Source: an uncultured Oscillospiraceae bacterium (GTDB lineage: Bacteria; Bacillota; Clostridia; Oscillospirales; Ruminococcaceae). Taken from it: DNA of 10,135 nt. Both the position numbers and the translations under genes were made by a program. This document shows positions 1-5,890 of this stretch, piece after piece (the first letter of the stretch is position 1; the number at the start of each line of letters is the position of its first letter). The notes below the pieces were generated by a model. It was not told where the DNA came from. It ran no database searches and saw only the letters and a list, made by a program, of their open reading frames with translations. The stretch is from contig CAJUMS010000089.1 of assembly GCA_910587465.1 (NCBI GenBank), positions 1-10,135 on the forward strand, read 5' to 3'.

Positions 1-790
1 GATTGAGATAATGGGTCTGTCCGAGGTGCCTTCCGCGGGAGACACGTTTGCTGCCGTTGAAGATGAGAAACTTGCCCGCGAGCTTGTCGAGAAGCGTAAG
101 CACGAGGCAAAGGAGGAGCAGTTCAAGTCCTATCAGAAGGTAACGCTCGACAATCTGTTCTCGTCTATCGAGCAGGGTGAGGTCAAGGAGCTGCCCATTA
201 TCGTCAAGGGTGACGTTCAGGGCTCTGTCGAGGCTGTAAAGCAGTCGCTCGAGAAGATCACCAACGAGGAAGTTCGCGTTCGCGTTATCCACGGCGGCGT
301 AGGCGCGGTAAGCGAGAGCGACATTATGCTCGCGATGGCTTCGGGCGCGATCATTGTCGGATTTAACGTAAGACCGCATCCTTCCGCGGAGGAAAGCGCT
401 AAGGAAAACGGCGTTGAAGTCCGTCTGTACCGCGTTATCTACGACGCGATAGAGGACATCACCGCGGCTATGAAGGGAATGCTCGCGCCTAAGTTCCGCG
501 AGGTTCAGCTCGGACGCGTCGAGGTTCGTCAGGTATACAATATCACGGGCGTCGGCAAGGTCGCGGGTTCGTATGTGCTCGACGGCAAGGTCGCTAGAAA
601 CGGTCAGGTTCGTATCGTTCGCGACGGTATTATCGTCGGCGACGACCATATCGCGGGCTTGCAGCGTTTCAAGGACTCCGTAAAGGATGTCGCGGCGGGC
701 TATGAGTGCGGTATCAGTCTTGAGAAGTTCACCGATATCAAGGAGGGTGACATCTTCGAGGCGTATATTATGGAAGAAGTAAAAGATTAG
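1..790 (+). CDS. infB: Translation initiation factor IF-2, C-terminal part (5' end outside window)
   Basis: IF-2 is the GTPase that places fMet-tRNA on the 30S subunit and promotes subunit joining. Only about the last 262 codons are present. The frame is open from base 2, and the ATG at 11 is internal: the residues before it (I-E-I) lead into MGLSEVPSAGD, a conserved stretch just after the IF-2 GTP-binding region, so the G domain lies upstream of the window. The next part holds domain III (VIHGGVGAVSESDIMLA, then GFNVRPHPSA). The last 90 or so residues form the fMet-tRNA-binding C2 domain (ITGVGKVAGSYV, LQRFKDSVKDV, GYECGISLEKF). The YECG cysteine of the fMet pocket is kept, while the usual AGCYV cysteine is a serine. 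The TAG stop is followed by a 248-base gap before rbfA, unusually wide for this operon. The assignment is secure from family motifs. Confidence 0.97.
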   Translation, partial: IEIMGLSEVPSAGDTFAAVEDEKLARELVEKRKHEAKEEQFKSYQKVTLDNLFSSIEQGEVKELPIIVKGDVQGSVEAVKQSLEKITNEEVRVRVIHGGVGAVSESDIMLAMASGAIIVGFNVRPHPSAEESAKENGVEVRLYRVIYDAIEDITAAMKGMLAPKFREVQLGRVEVRQVYNITGVGKVAGSYVLDGKVARNGQVRIVRDGIIVGDDHIAGLQRFKDSVKDVAAGYECGISLEKFTDIKEGDIFEAYIMEEVKD

Positions 791-795
791 TTTGC

Positions 796-817
796 GTTGA
801 TTAAAATTTTAGTCAAC
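796..817. repeat. 22-base near-perfect AT-rich palindrome just after infB
   Basis: Bases 796-806 (GTTGATTAAAA) pair with 807-817 (TTTTAGTCAAC) over 11 positions, with one G-T wobble and no spacer, so a real hairpin would need to open about four central bases. It begins 5 bases after the infB stop. The right arm carries the GTCAAC hexamer that recurs three more times before rbfA. There is no GC-rich stem with a T-run, so it is not a classical terminator. It might be a weak 3'-end hairpin or a dyad binding site. Confidence 0.45.
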
Positions 818-832
818 ACAAAGGGTAGAAGT

Positions 833-930
833 GAATTTCAAAAAGTGTCGACGAACAAAGTGAGGAGACCGTTCTCGGCTAGGCTGCGCAACGAAGCGTA
901 GTGAGCAGACTAGACAAGATTTTGAGATTC
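833..930. repeat. Long imperfect hairpin element in the infB-rbfA gap (copy 1 of an intergenic family)
   Basis: Bases 833-843 (GAATTTCAAAA) pair with 920-930 (TTTTGAGATTC) over 11 pairs with one wobble. Inside lie TGTC (846-849) with GACA (913-916), then CTAGGCTGC (879-887) with GCAGACTAG (905-913) with one mismatch. The G at 913 is shared, so those two stems compete at that base. The arms frame the motif CGACGAA..AAAGTGA..GGAG..CCGTT..GGCT, which also occurs in the hairpin at 5741-5850. No reading frame of note crosses it. It looks like a non-coding dispersed repeat of the REP/MITE-like or structured-RNA kind; which of these cannot be decided from two copies. Confidence 0.5.
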
Positions 931-951
931 TTTCCAATAAACACCGCTTTC

Positions 952-1023
952 GTCAACCTTTAGGGGAGAGAAAATAATCCTAGTCAACCTATAGGGGAGA
1001 AAAATCCCCGTCAACCAAGGGGG
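952..1023. repeat. Short direct repeats headed by GTCAAC in the rbfA leader
   Basis: GTCAACCTTTAGGGGAGA (952-969) is repeated as GTCAACCTATAGGGGAGA (983-1000) with one difference, and a decayed third copy, GTCAACCAAGGGGG, begins at 1010. A more distant relative, GTCAACACAAAGGGTAGA, lies at 812-829 (13 of 18 bases match). The copies are 31 and 27 bases apart. Within the array GGGGA (994-998) can pair with TCCCC (1005-1009) across a six-base loop, and CCCC (1006-1009) could instead pair with the G-run at 1019-1023. That last G-run is also the only purine-rich stretch near the rbfA start. Confidence 0.6.
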
Positions 1024-1038
1024 CTGATTAAATCAATT

Positions 1039-1431
1039 ATGGCTAATTTTAATATTAAACGGCTCAGCGAGGATATCCGCCGGGAGCTTTCGGCGGCGGT
1101 GAGCGGCGTTAAGGATCCGCGCGTCGCGGAGGGATTTGTGACGATAACGCGCTGCGAGGTCACCAACGATATGAGCTACTGTAAGGTGTGGGTCGCTTGT
1201 ATGGGCGGCGAGGAACGCACCGCAAAGGCTGTCGAGGGCATGAAGGCGGCGGGTGGCTACTTCAAAAAGCAGATCGCCGCGCGGATACGTATGCGCAAGA
1301 TACCCGAGCTTATTTTTCAGGCGGATAATTCGCTTGAGTACAGCGAGCATATTGAGGATATAATCGCGCATTTGCCCAAGCGCGTCGAGGATACGGACGA
1401 TAACAGCGGGGAGGACGCCGATGAAAATTGA
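1039..1431 (+). CDS. rbfA: 30S ribosome-binding factor RbfA
   Basis: RbfA binds immature 30S subunits and helps 16S rRNA 5'-end maturation and cold adaptation. The 130-residue product has the normal family length and the single KH-like fold: helical N-terminus with IRRELSAAV, then KDPRV, the strand FVTITRCEVTNDMSYCKVWV (33-52), the alanine-rich AAG kink (70-72) before YFKKQIAARIRMRKIPELIF, and DNSLEYSEHIEDII. The tail (115-130) is strongly acidic. ATG 1039 is chosen because upstream in-frame codons offer no other usual start and MANFNIKRLSEDI fits the family N-terminus. The nearest purine-rich stretch (1017-1023) is about 15 bases away, so the ribosome binding site is poor or partly folded. 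The 3' end overlaps the next gene by 11 bases. Confidence 0.95.
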   Translation: MANFNIKRLSEDIRRELSAAVSGVKDPRVAEGFVTITRCEVTNDMSYCKVWVACMGGEERTAKAVEGMKAAGGYFKKQIAARIRMRKIPELIFQADNSLEYSEHIEDIIAHLPKRVEDTDDNSGEDADEN

Positions 1432-2386
1432 TGTTAAACAGGCGGCGGATTTTCTGCGCGAAAACGACGATTATCTGATACTCATGCACGCAAGTCCCGA
1501 CGGTGACACTCTCGGGTGCGGTCACGCGCTCTGCGGCGCGTTACAGCGCATGGGCAAACACGCCCGCGCAGTTTGCCCCGAGGGAATACCTCACCGTTTT
1601 GAATATCTGTTCAAGGCTGTCACGGAGCAGGAGTTCGAGCCGACTACTATCGTCTGCGTGGACGTTGCCGACACAAAGCTGCTCGGCGAGATGAAAGCGC
1701 TCGGCGACAAGGCGGAGCTGTGCATAGATCATCATTTGTCCAACACCGAGTACGCGAAACGAACGCTTGTCTGTCCGGAATACGCGGCGGCGTGCGAGTT
1801 GGTGTACGAGGTCATAAAGGCGCTCGGCGTGGAATTCGACCGCGAACTTGCCAACTGTATTTACACGGGAACGGCGACCGACACGGGCTGCTTCAGGTTC
1901 TCAAATACGACTGCGCAGACCCATATTATTGCCGCCGAGATGATAGATTGCGGCGCGGAGTTCGCGATGATAAACTATGTGAATTTCGACCTCAAAACGC
2001 AGGGGCGCATATGTCTCGAGCAGGAGGTGCTGAAAAATATCCGCTACTTTGCCGACGGACACGTCGCTATGGTATCTGTGCCGCTGTCGCTCGTGGAGAG
2101 TATTCCCGATATCGACAGCGACGACGTTGGCGCACTCTCGAATATCCCGCGCCAGATAGAGGGCGTGGATATCGGCATTTGCGTGAAGGAGAAGAAAAAG
2201 GGCGTGTACAAGGCAAGTATGCGCTCGAGCGACCGCATCAACGTCGCGGAGATATGCGCGGAGTTTGGCGGCGGCGGTCACGAAAGAGCCGCGGGCTGCT
2301 CGTTCTACGGCGGAACTATCAAGGACACCGAGGAGAAGATAGCCAATGCTGCGAGTCAAGCGGTCAAAAAGGCGGGAATTATATGA
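1421..2386 (+). CDS. nrnA: DHH/DHHA1 phosphoesterase, NrnA-like (oligoribonuclease / pAp phosphatase)
   Basis: Members of this family degrade 2-5 nt RNA fragments and dephosphorylate pAp using a two-metal (usually Mn) centre. The 321-residue length is typical. Metal-binding motifs appear in order: H23-A-S-P-D27-G-D29, D81 in CVDVAD, D103-H104-H105 in CIDHHLSNT, and D154 in YTGTATDTGCFRF. The C-terminal DHHA1 domain carries GGGGHERAAG (283-292), the substrate-phosphate loop. The ATG at 1421 is preceded by GGGGAGG (1408-1414) at six bases and overlaps the rbfA end by 11 bases, so translation is probably coupled. The 3' end overlaps truB in an ATGA junction. The position between rbfA and truB is the common clostridial arrangement. 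The symbol rests on family and synteny; substrate preference (nanoRNA, pAp, or cyclic-dinucleotide products) cannot be read from the sequence. Confidence 0.9.
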   Translation: MKIDVKQAADFLRENDDYLILMHASPDGDTLGCGHALCGALQRMGKHARAVCPEGIPHRFEYLFKAVTEQEFEPTTIVCVDVADTKLLGEMKALGDKAELCIDHHLSNTEYAKRTLVCPEYAAACELVYEVIKALGVEFDRELANCIYTGTATDTGCFRFSNTTAQTHIIAAEMIDCGAEFAMINYVNFDLKTQGRICLEQEVLKNIRYFADGHVAMVSVPLSLVESIPDIDSDDVGALSNIPRQIEGVDIGICVKEKKKGVYKASMRSSDRINVAEICAEFGGGGHERAAGCSFYGGTIKDTEEKIANAASQAVKKAGII

Positions 2387-3258
2387 ACCCGTTAAATGGC
2401 GTTATCGTCGTAAACAAGCCGCAGGACTTCACCTCGTTTGACGTTGTCGCGGTCATGCGCGGCTGTTTTCGCACGAAAAAGGTCGGTCACTCCGGAACGC
2501 TCGACCCTATGGCGACGGGCGTACTGCCTGTGTTTATCGGCTCGGCGACCAAGGCGGTGTCGATACTGCCCGACAGCGATAAGAGCTACCGCGCGGGTTT
2601 CCGTCTGGGGCTTACCTCGGACACTCTGGATATCTGGGGGAAATGCTCCGAGCAGCGTGACGTGAACGTTTCCGAGAACGCGTTACAGTGCGCTCTGGAG
2701 CGCTTCCGCGGCGATATTGACCAGATACCGCCTATGTATTCCGCGCTGAAGGTCAACGGGCATAAGCTCTGCGACTTGGCGCGGCGGGGTATCGAAGTCG
2801 AGCGTCAGCCGCGCAGGGTCACGATATCGCGACTGGAGCTGCTTGAATTCAACGGCACGGACGGCGTTATCGACGTTGACTGCTCGTCGGGGACATATAT
2901 CCGCGCGCTCGTTGATGATATCGGCAAAGCGCTCGGCACGGGCGCGGTCATGACGAGACTTGTTCGGACACGCGCGTGCGGTTACGGTATCGGCGAGGCT
3001 TATCCGCTGTCGGAGCTTAAGGTAAAGCCCCTTGAAGAGCTTGAAAGCTTATTGCTGCCGACCGAGAGCGTATTCAAGAGCTATCCCGAAATTCACCTTG
3101 ACGAGGAGCAGAAGCGCCTTTATCTGAACGGAGTTAGGCTAGATGTGAACAGGCTGCGCAATGTTCCCGAGGGCGAGACGTTCCGTGTGTATGCAGGGGA
3201 ATTCCTCGGGACAGCGAAAATTTCCGATAATGAATTGATATCGGTAAAAAGATTTTGA
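2383..3258 (+). CDS. truB: tRNA pseudouridine(55) synthase TruB
   Basis: TruB converts U55 in the T-loop of tRNAs to pseudouridine. The 291-residue product has the usual length. Near the N-terminus GVIVVNKPQDFTSFDVV is followed by the catalytic motif GHSGTLDPMATG with nucleophile D41. Next come the active-site tyrosine in KSYRAGF (Y70), PPMYSALKVNGHKL (117-128), CSSGTYIRAL with R174 (167-176), and TRLVRTRACGYGI (191-203). The tail from about 235 matches a short PUA-like TruB C-terminal domain. The start is the ATG at 2383, which overlaps the nrnA TGA at 2384-2386. The same frame stays open upstream to 1720, but that part lies inside nrnA, is arginine-rich and has no TruB-like residues, so it is not coding. 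The ribosome binding site AAAGGCGGG (2368-2376) is modest, consistent with coupling to nrnA. Confidence 0.96.
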   Translation: MNPLNGVIVVNKPQDFTSFDVVAVMRGCFRTKKVGHSGTLDPMATGVLPVFIGSATKAVSILPDSDKSYRAGFRLGLTSDTLDIWGKCSEQRDVNVSENALQCALERFRGDIDQIPPMYSALKVNGHKLCDLARRGIEVERQPRRVTISRLELLEFNGTDGVIDVDCSSGTYIRALVDDIGKALGTGAVMTRLVRTRACGYGIGEAYPLSELKVKPLEELESLLLPTESVFKSYPEIHLDEEQKRLYLNGVRLDVNRLRNVPEGETFRVYAGEFLGTAKISDNELISVKRF

Positions 3259-3259
3259 C

Positions 3260-3264
3260 GGTGA
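3260..3264 (+). promoter_or_regulatory. Ribosome binding site that decides the TTG start of ribF
   Basis: GGTGA lies six bases before the TTG at 3271, just past the truB stop. In the ribF frame a TGA at 3262-3264 closes the frame, leaving TTG 3271 as the only usual start before the conserved nucleotide-binding motif. The site is short, which together with TTG suggests modest translation. Confidence 0.5.
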
Positions 3265-3270
3265 ATAATT

Positions 3271-4176
3271 TTGATTGATATAACATACGGTGCGCCGCCT
3301 GCCGAAAGGACGGCTGTCGCGCTGGGGTATTTTGACGGACTGCATTTAGGGCATATCGGTGTCATAGGCGCGGCGTTGGCACAGCGGGATTTGAAGCCGG
3401 CCGTGTTCACGTTCAACTGCGACACCACGCTTCCGAAGTTCAGAAGTCCCGAGGACATCATCTCGTTCGAGAACAAGCGGGAGCTTATGGAGAAAATGGG
3501 CGTGGAGTACATCTGCGCACCCGATTTTGCCGAGGTCTGCACGCTTACCGATGAGGAATTTGTCCGTGAGCTGCTGCATAAGCGGCTGAACGCGGGGTTC
3601 GCGTGCTGCGGACGAAATTTCAGATTCGGGCTTGGCGGCTACGGCACTCCCGAAAGGCTGACGGTAATCGGCGCCGAATACGGTATTGCCGTGCAGATCG
3701 TCGAGGACGTGTGCCTTGACGGTGAGATGATAAGCTCCACGCATATCCGCGAGCTTATCCGCAATGGCAAGATCGAACAGGCGAACAGGCTGCTCGGTTA
3801 CGAGCTGCGGTTCAAGCTGCCTGTCGTATCGGGAAATAAGATAGCGCGGACGCTGTCGTTCCCGACCATTAACCAGATAATACCCAAAACCAACGTGATA
3901 CCGCGCTTTGGCGTGTACGCGAGTTATGTAAGCATACACGGCAGGAATTACCGCGGCATTACGAATATCGGTATACGCCCGACCGTCGTCGACGGCGGCG
4001 AGACCGTTATGGAAACGCATATACTGAATTTCGGCGGAGAACTGTACGGTGAAAAGGTCGCCGTTTCGCTGACGAAATTTCTGCGCCCCGAGCGCAAATT
4101 CGCGTGTCTTGACGAGCTGAAAGAGCAGATCGCCGAGGATATTGCGGAAATATACAACATTGAGAGGAATGGATAA
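3271..4176 (+). CDS. ribF: Bifunctional riboflavin kinase / FAD synthetase
   Basis: RibF phosphorylates riboflavin to FMN and adenylates FMN to FAD in the cytoplasm. With the TTG start at 3271 the product has 301 residues, near the family norm. The N-terminal FAD synthetase half shows VALGYFDGLHLGH with the HxGH pair H25/H28, GRNFRFG (114-120) and SSTHIR (155-160). The C-terminal kinase half shows LSFPTINQ with PTIN at 198-201 in place of PTAN (Thr and Asn kept, Ala changed to Ile), GVYASYV, NIGIRPT (232-238), METH with the likely catalytic E248, LYGEKV and FLRPERKF. No other usual start exists upstream in frame. It sits 12 bases after truB and 2 bases before gltX, so it is an internal operon gene. 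No FMN riboswitch is seen; the gene is probably driven with its neighbours. Confidence 0.95.
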   Translation: MIDITYGAPPAERTAVALGYFDGLHLGHIGVIGAALAQRDLKPAVFTFNCDTTLPKFRSPEDIISFENKRELMEKMGVEYICAPDFAEVCTLTDEEFVRELLHKRLNAGFACCGRNFRFGLGGYGTPERLTVIGAEYGIAVQIVEDVCLDGEMISSTHIRELIRNGKIEQANRLLGYELRFKLPVVSGNKIARTLSFPTINQIIPKTNVIPRFGVYASYVSIHGRNYRGITNIGIRPTVVDGGETVMETHILNFGGELYGEKVAVSLTKFLRPERKFACLDELKEQIAEDIAEIYNIERNG

Positions 4177-4178
4177 TA

Positions 4179-5633
4179 ATGGAAGTAAGAACTCGTTTCG
4201 CGCCCAGTCCCACGGGCTATATGCACATCGGAAACCTCAGAACTGCGCTTTATACGTATCTTCTCGCGAAGAAAAACGGCGGCAAGTTCATTCTGCGTAT
4301 CGAGGATACCGATCAGGAGCGCTATGTTGAGGGCGCTGTCGACGTGATCTACAAAACCCTCCGCGACTGTGGACTGAACTGGGACGAGGGTCCCGACGTA
4401 GGCGGCGACTACGGTCCCTACGTTCAGAGCGAGCGTATGGGTATGTTCAAGGATTACGCCGAGGAATTGGTGAAAAAAGGCAATGCATACTACTGCTTCT
4501 GCACCAAGGAGCGTCTTGAGGAGCTTGCGGCGGTGCAGAAGGCGAGCAATATAATGCCGATGTATGACCGTCACTGCCGTCATCTTTCGCAGGAGGAAGT
4601 TGATAAAAATCTCGCCGAGGGCGTTCCATATGTTATCCGTCAAGCTATCCCCGAGGAGGGTTCGACGACGTTCCACGACGAGATATACGGCGACATCACC
4701 GTCGAGAACTCCATTCTCGACGATCAGATACTGCTGAAAACGGACGGTATGCCGACCTACAACTTTGCGAACGTAGTCGACGATCATACCATGAAAATAA
4801 CTCACGTTGTGCGCGGCAACGAGTATCTGTCCTCCGCGCCCAAGTACAATCTGCTGTACGAGGCGTTTGGCTGGGAGCCTCCGATGTATATCCACGTCGA
4901 GCACATCATGAAGGACGCACAGCACAAGCTCGCCAAGCGCGACGGCGACGCGTCGTTCCAAGACCTTATGGAAAAGGGCTATATGACCGAGGCGGTATTG
5001 AATTATATTCTGCTGCTCGGTTGGGCGCCCAAGGGTGAGAACGAGATATTCTCGCTGGGCGAGATGATAGAGAATTTCGATGTTTCGGGGATCTCCAAGT
5101 CGCCCGCTATCTTTGACCCGCTGAAATTAAAGGCTATCAACGCGCATTATGTACGCGCTCTGCCGCCAGAGAAGTTCGCGGAGACCGCAAAACCGTATAT
5201 CCGCAAGACCTGCAAGCGCGAGGACGTTGACCTCGACCTGCTGTGCAGCGTATTGCAGCCCCGCGCGGAGCTGTTCACGGATATCCCCGAGCAGGTTGAC
5301 TTTATAGACAAGCTACCCGAATATTCGCTCGAGCTGTATAACAACAAGAAGATGAAGACCAACGCCGAGACCTCTCTCGACGCGCTGAAAAAGATACTCC
5401 CCGTGCTCGAGGGAATTGACGAGTTCACTCAGGAGAATGTTCACGACGCGCTATTCAAGCTTATTGAGGCGGAGGGCGTGAAGAACGGCGTGATCTTGTT
5501 TCCGCTGCGCGTCGCGCTCTCGGGCAAGCAGTTCACTCCGGGCGGCGGTATCGAGATATCCGTTATCCTCGGAAAGGATGACGCACTCGCGCGTATTAAA
5601 AAGGGTATTGAGCTTTTATCTGCCGCGCAATAA
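4179..5633 (+). CDS. gltX: Glutamyl-tRNA synthetase (class I)
   Basis: GluRS activates glutamate and charges tRNA-Glu, and in bacteria lacking GlnRS also tRNA-Gln. The 484-residue length is typical. The class I signature is RFAPSPTGYMHIGNLRTAL with HIGN at 16-19 (HIGH motif), followed by ILRIEDTDQERYV. A zinc-site pattern like that of the E. coli enzyme is present: C106-x-C108 and C133-x-H135 in YDRHCRH. The KMSKS-type loop is KLAKR (250-254) in HKLAKRDGDASF. The tail from about 325 fits the helical anticodon-binding domain. ATG 4179 follows GAGAGGA (4162-4168) at ten bases and starts two bases after the ribF stop. Whether it discriminates between tRNA-Glu and tRNA-Gln cannot be judged here. 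After it comes a 257-base gap, so it is probably the last gene of the operon. Confidence 0.97.
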   Translation: MEVRTRFAPSPTGYMHIGNLRTALYTYLLAKKNGGKFILRIEDTDQERYVEGAVDVIYKTLRDCGLNWDEGPDVGGDYGPYVQSERMGMFKDYAEELVKKGNAYYCFCTKERLEELAAVQKASNIMPMYDRHCRHLSQEEVDKNLAEGVPYVIRQAIPEEGSTTFHDEIYGDITVENSILDDQILLKTDGMPTYNFANVVDDHTMKITHVVRGNEYLSSAPKYNLLYEAFGWEPPMYIHVEHIMKDAQHKLAKRDGDASFQDLMEKGYMTEAVLNYILLLGWAPKGENEIFSLGEMIENFDVSGISKSPAIFDPLKLKAINAHYVRALPPEKFAETAKPYIRKTCKREDVDLDLLCSVLQPRAELFTDIPEQVDFIDKLPEYSLELYNNKKMKTNAETSLDALKKILPVLEGIDEFTQENVHDALFKLIEAEGVKNGVILFPLRVALSGKQFTPGGGIEISVILGKDDALARIKKGIELLSAAQ

Positions 5634-5672
5634 TTTTCATATGCAGTTCACTTAAATTTCACGGTGGGGATT

Positions 5673-5678
5673 TATAAT
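5673..5678 (+). promoter_or_regulatory. Possible -10 element (TATAAT) upstream of the ABC cassette
   Basis: A perfect TATAAT lies in the first gene-free stretch before the ATPase gene. The -35 match is weak: TTCACT (5647-5652) fits four of six bases but with a 20-base spacer, and nothing better sits at 16-18 bases. If it is used, the transcript would start near 5685 and carry a leader of about 200 bases with the hairpin element at 5741-5850. Note that the hexamer also forms part of a small inverted repeat. Confidence 0.3.
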
Positions 5679-5704
5679 GTTAAAGGCTACATTATGAAGT
5701 AGCT
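5674..5704 (+). other. Two overlapping, mutually exclusive small hairpins
   Basis: ATAATGT (5674-5680) pairs perfectly with ACATTAT (5689-5695) over an eight-base loop. GGCTAC (5685-5690) pairs with GTAGCT (5699-5704) with one wobble. They share bases 5689-5690, so only one can form at a time. An outer GGATTT...AAATCC pairing could enclose them. If transcribed from gltX they lie in its 3' region; if the TATAAT at 5673 is a real -10, the first stem would be mostly outside the transcript. Confidence 0.3.
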
Positions 5705-5740
5705 GTAAAGCGCATAAAAATCCTTGTAAGTGTAATAAAG

Positions 5741-5850
5741 AGGCAGGGGCAAAAGTCGCCGAAGCGATAAATCGCATCTGCAACGGTGACGACGAAGCTG
5801 AACGAAGTGAAGCGGAGGAGTTGCCGTTGGCTGGCGAACTTTTGCCTTTT
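5741..5850 (+). repeat. Long nested hairpin element before the ABC cassette (copy 2 of the family), possible terminator
   Basis: GGCAAAAGT (5748-5756) pairs with ACTTTTGCC (5838-5846), and CGCC (5757-5760) pairs with GGCG (5833-5836) with a single bulged A. Inside are a GCGA-TAAA-TCGC hairpin (5764-5775) and a ten-pair stem, CAACGGTGAC (5781-5790) with GTTGCCGTTG (5820-5829), including two G-T wobbles. The right arm is followed by TTTT (5847-5850), so the outer stem could act as a weak intrinsic terminator after gltX. The interior CGACGAA..CGAAGTGA..GGAG..CCGTT.GGCT.GG matches the element at 833-930. No open frame uses it. Confidence 0.5.
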
Positions 5851-5890
5851 AGATATAGGCGAGCATTTGACTTTTTAAATAAGGAGCGTT

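Noticed and set aside
922..950. Promoter for rbfA starting from TTGAGA at 922-927
   Set aside because: No acceptable -10 hexamer lies 16-18 bases downstream, and the hexamer is part of the right arm of the long hairpin.
994..1009. GGGGA-loop-TCCCC hairpin as an intrinsic terminator before rbfA
   Set aside because: No T-run follows and the stem is only five pairs; it belongs to the repeat array.
952..1023. CRISPR-like array
   Set aside because: The repeats are only 18 bases, spacers are about 9-13 bases, the last copy is decayed and no cas gene is nearby.
1720..2382. Open frame upstream of and continuous with truB, suggesting a 512-residue fusion protein
   Set aside because: It lies within the well-supported NrnA-like gene in another frame, is arginine- and glycine-rich without domain character, and TruB homology begins exactly at the ATG at 2383.
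3241..3270. FMN riboswitch ahead of ribF
   Set aside because: The truB-ribF gap is only 12 bases and has no room for an aptamer.
3948..4961. 337-codon open frame on the - strand across ribF and gltX
   Set aside because: It is antisense to two strongly supported genes, shows no recognisable motif, and long antisense frames are expected with this codon usage.
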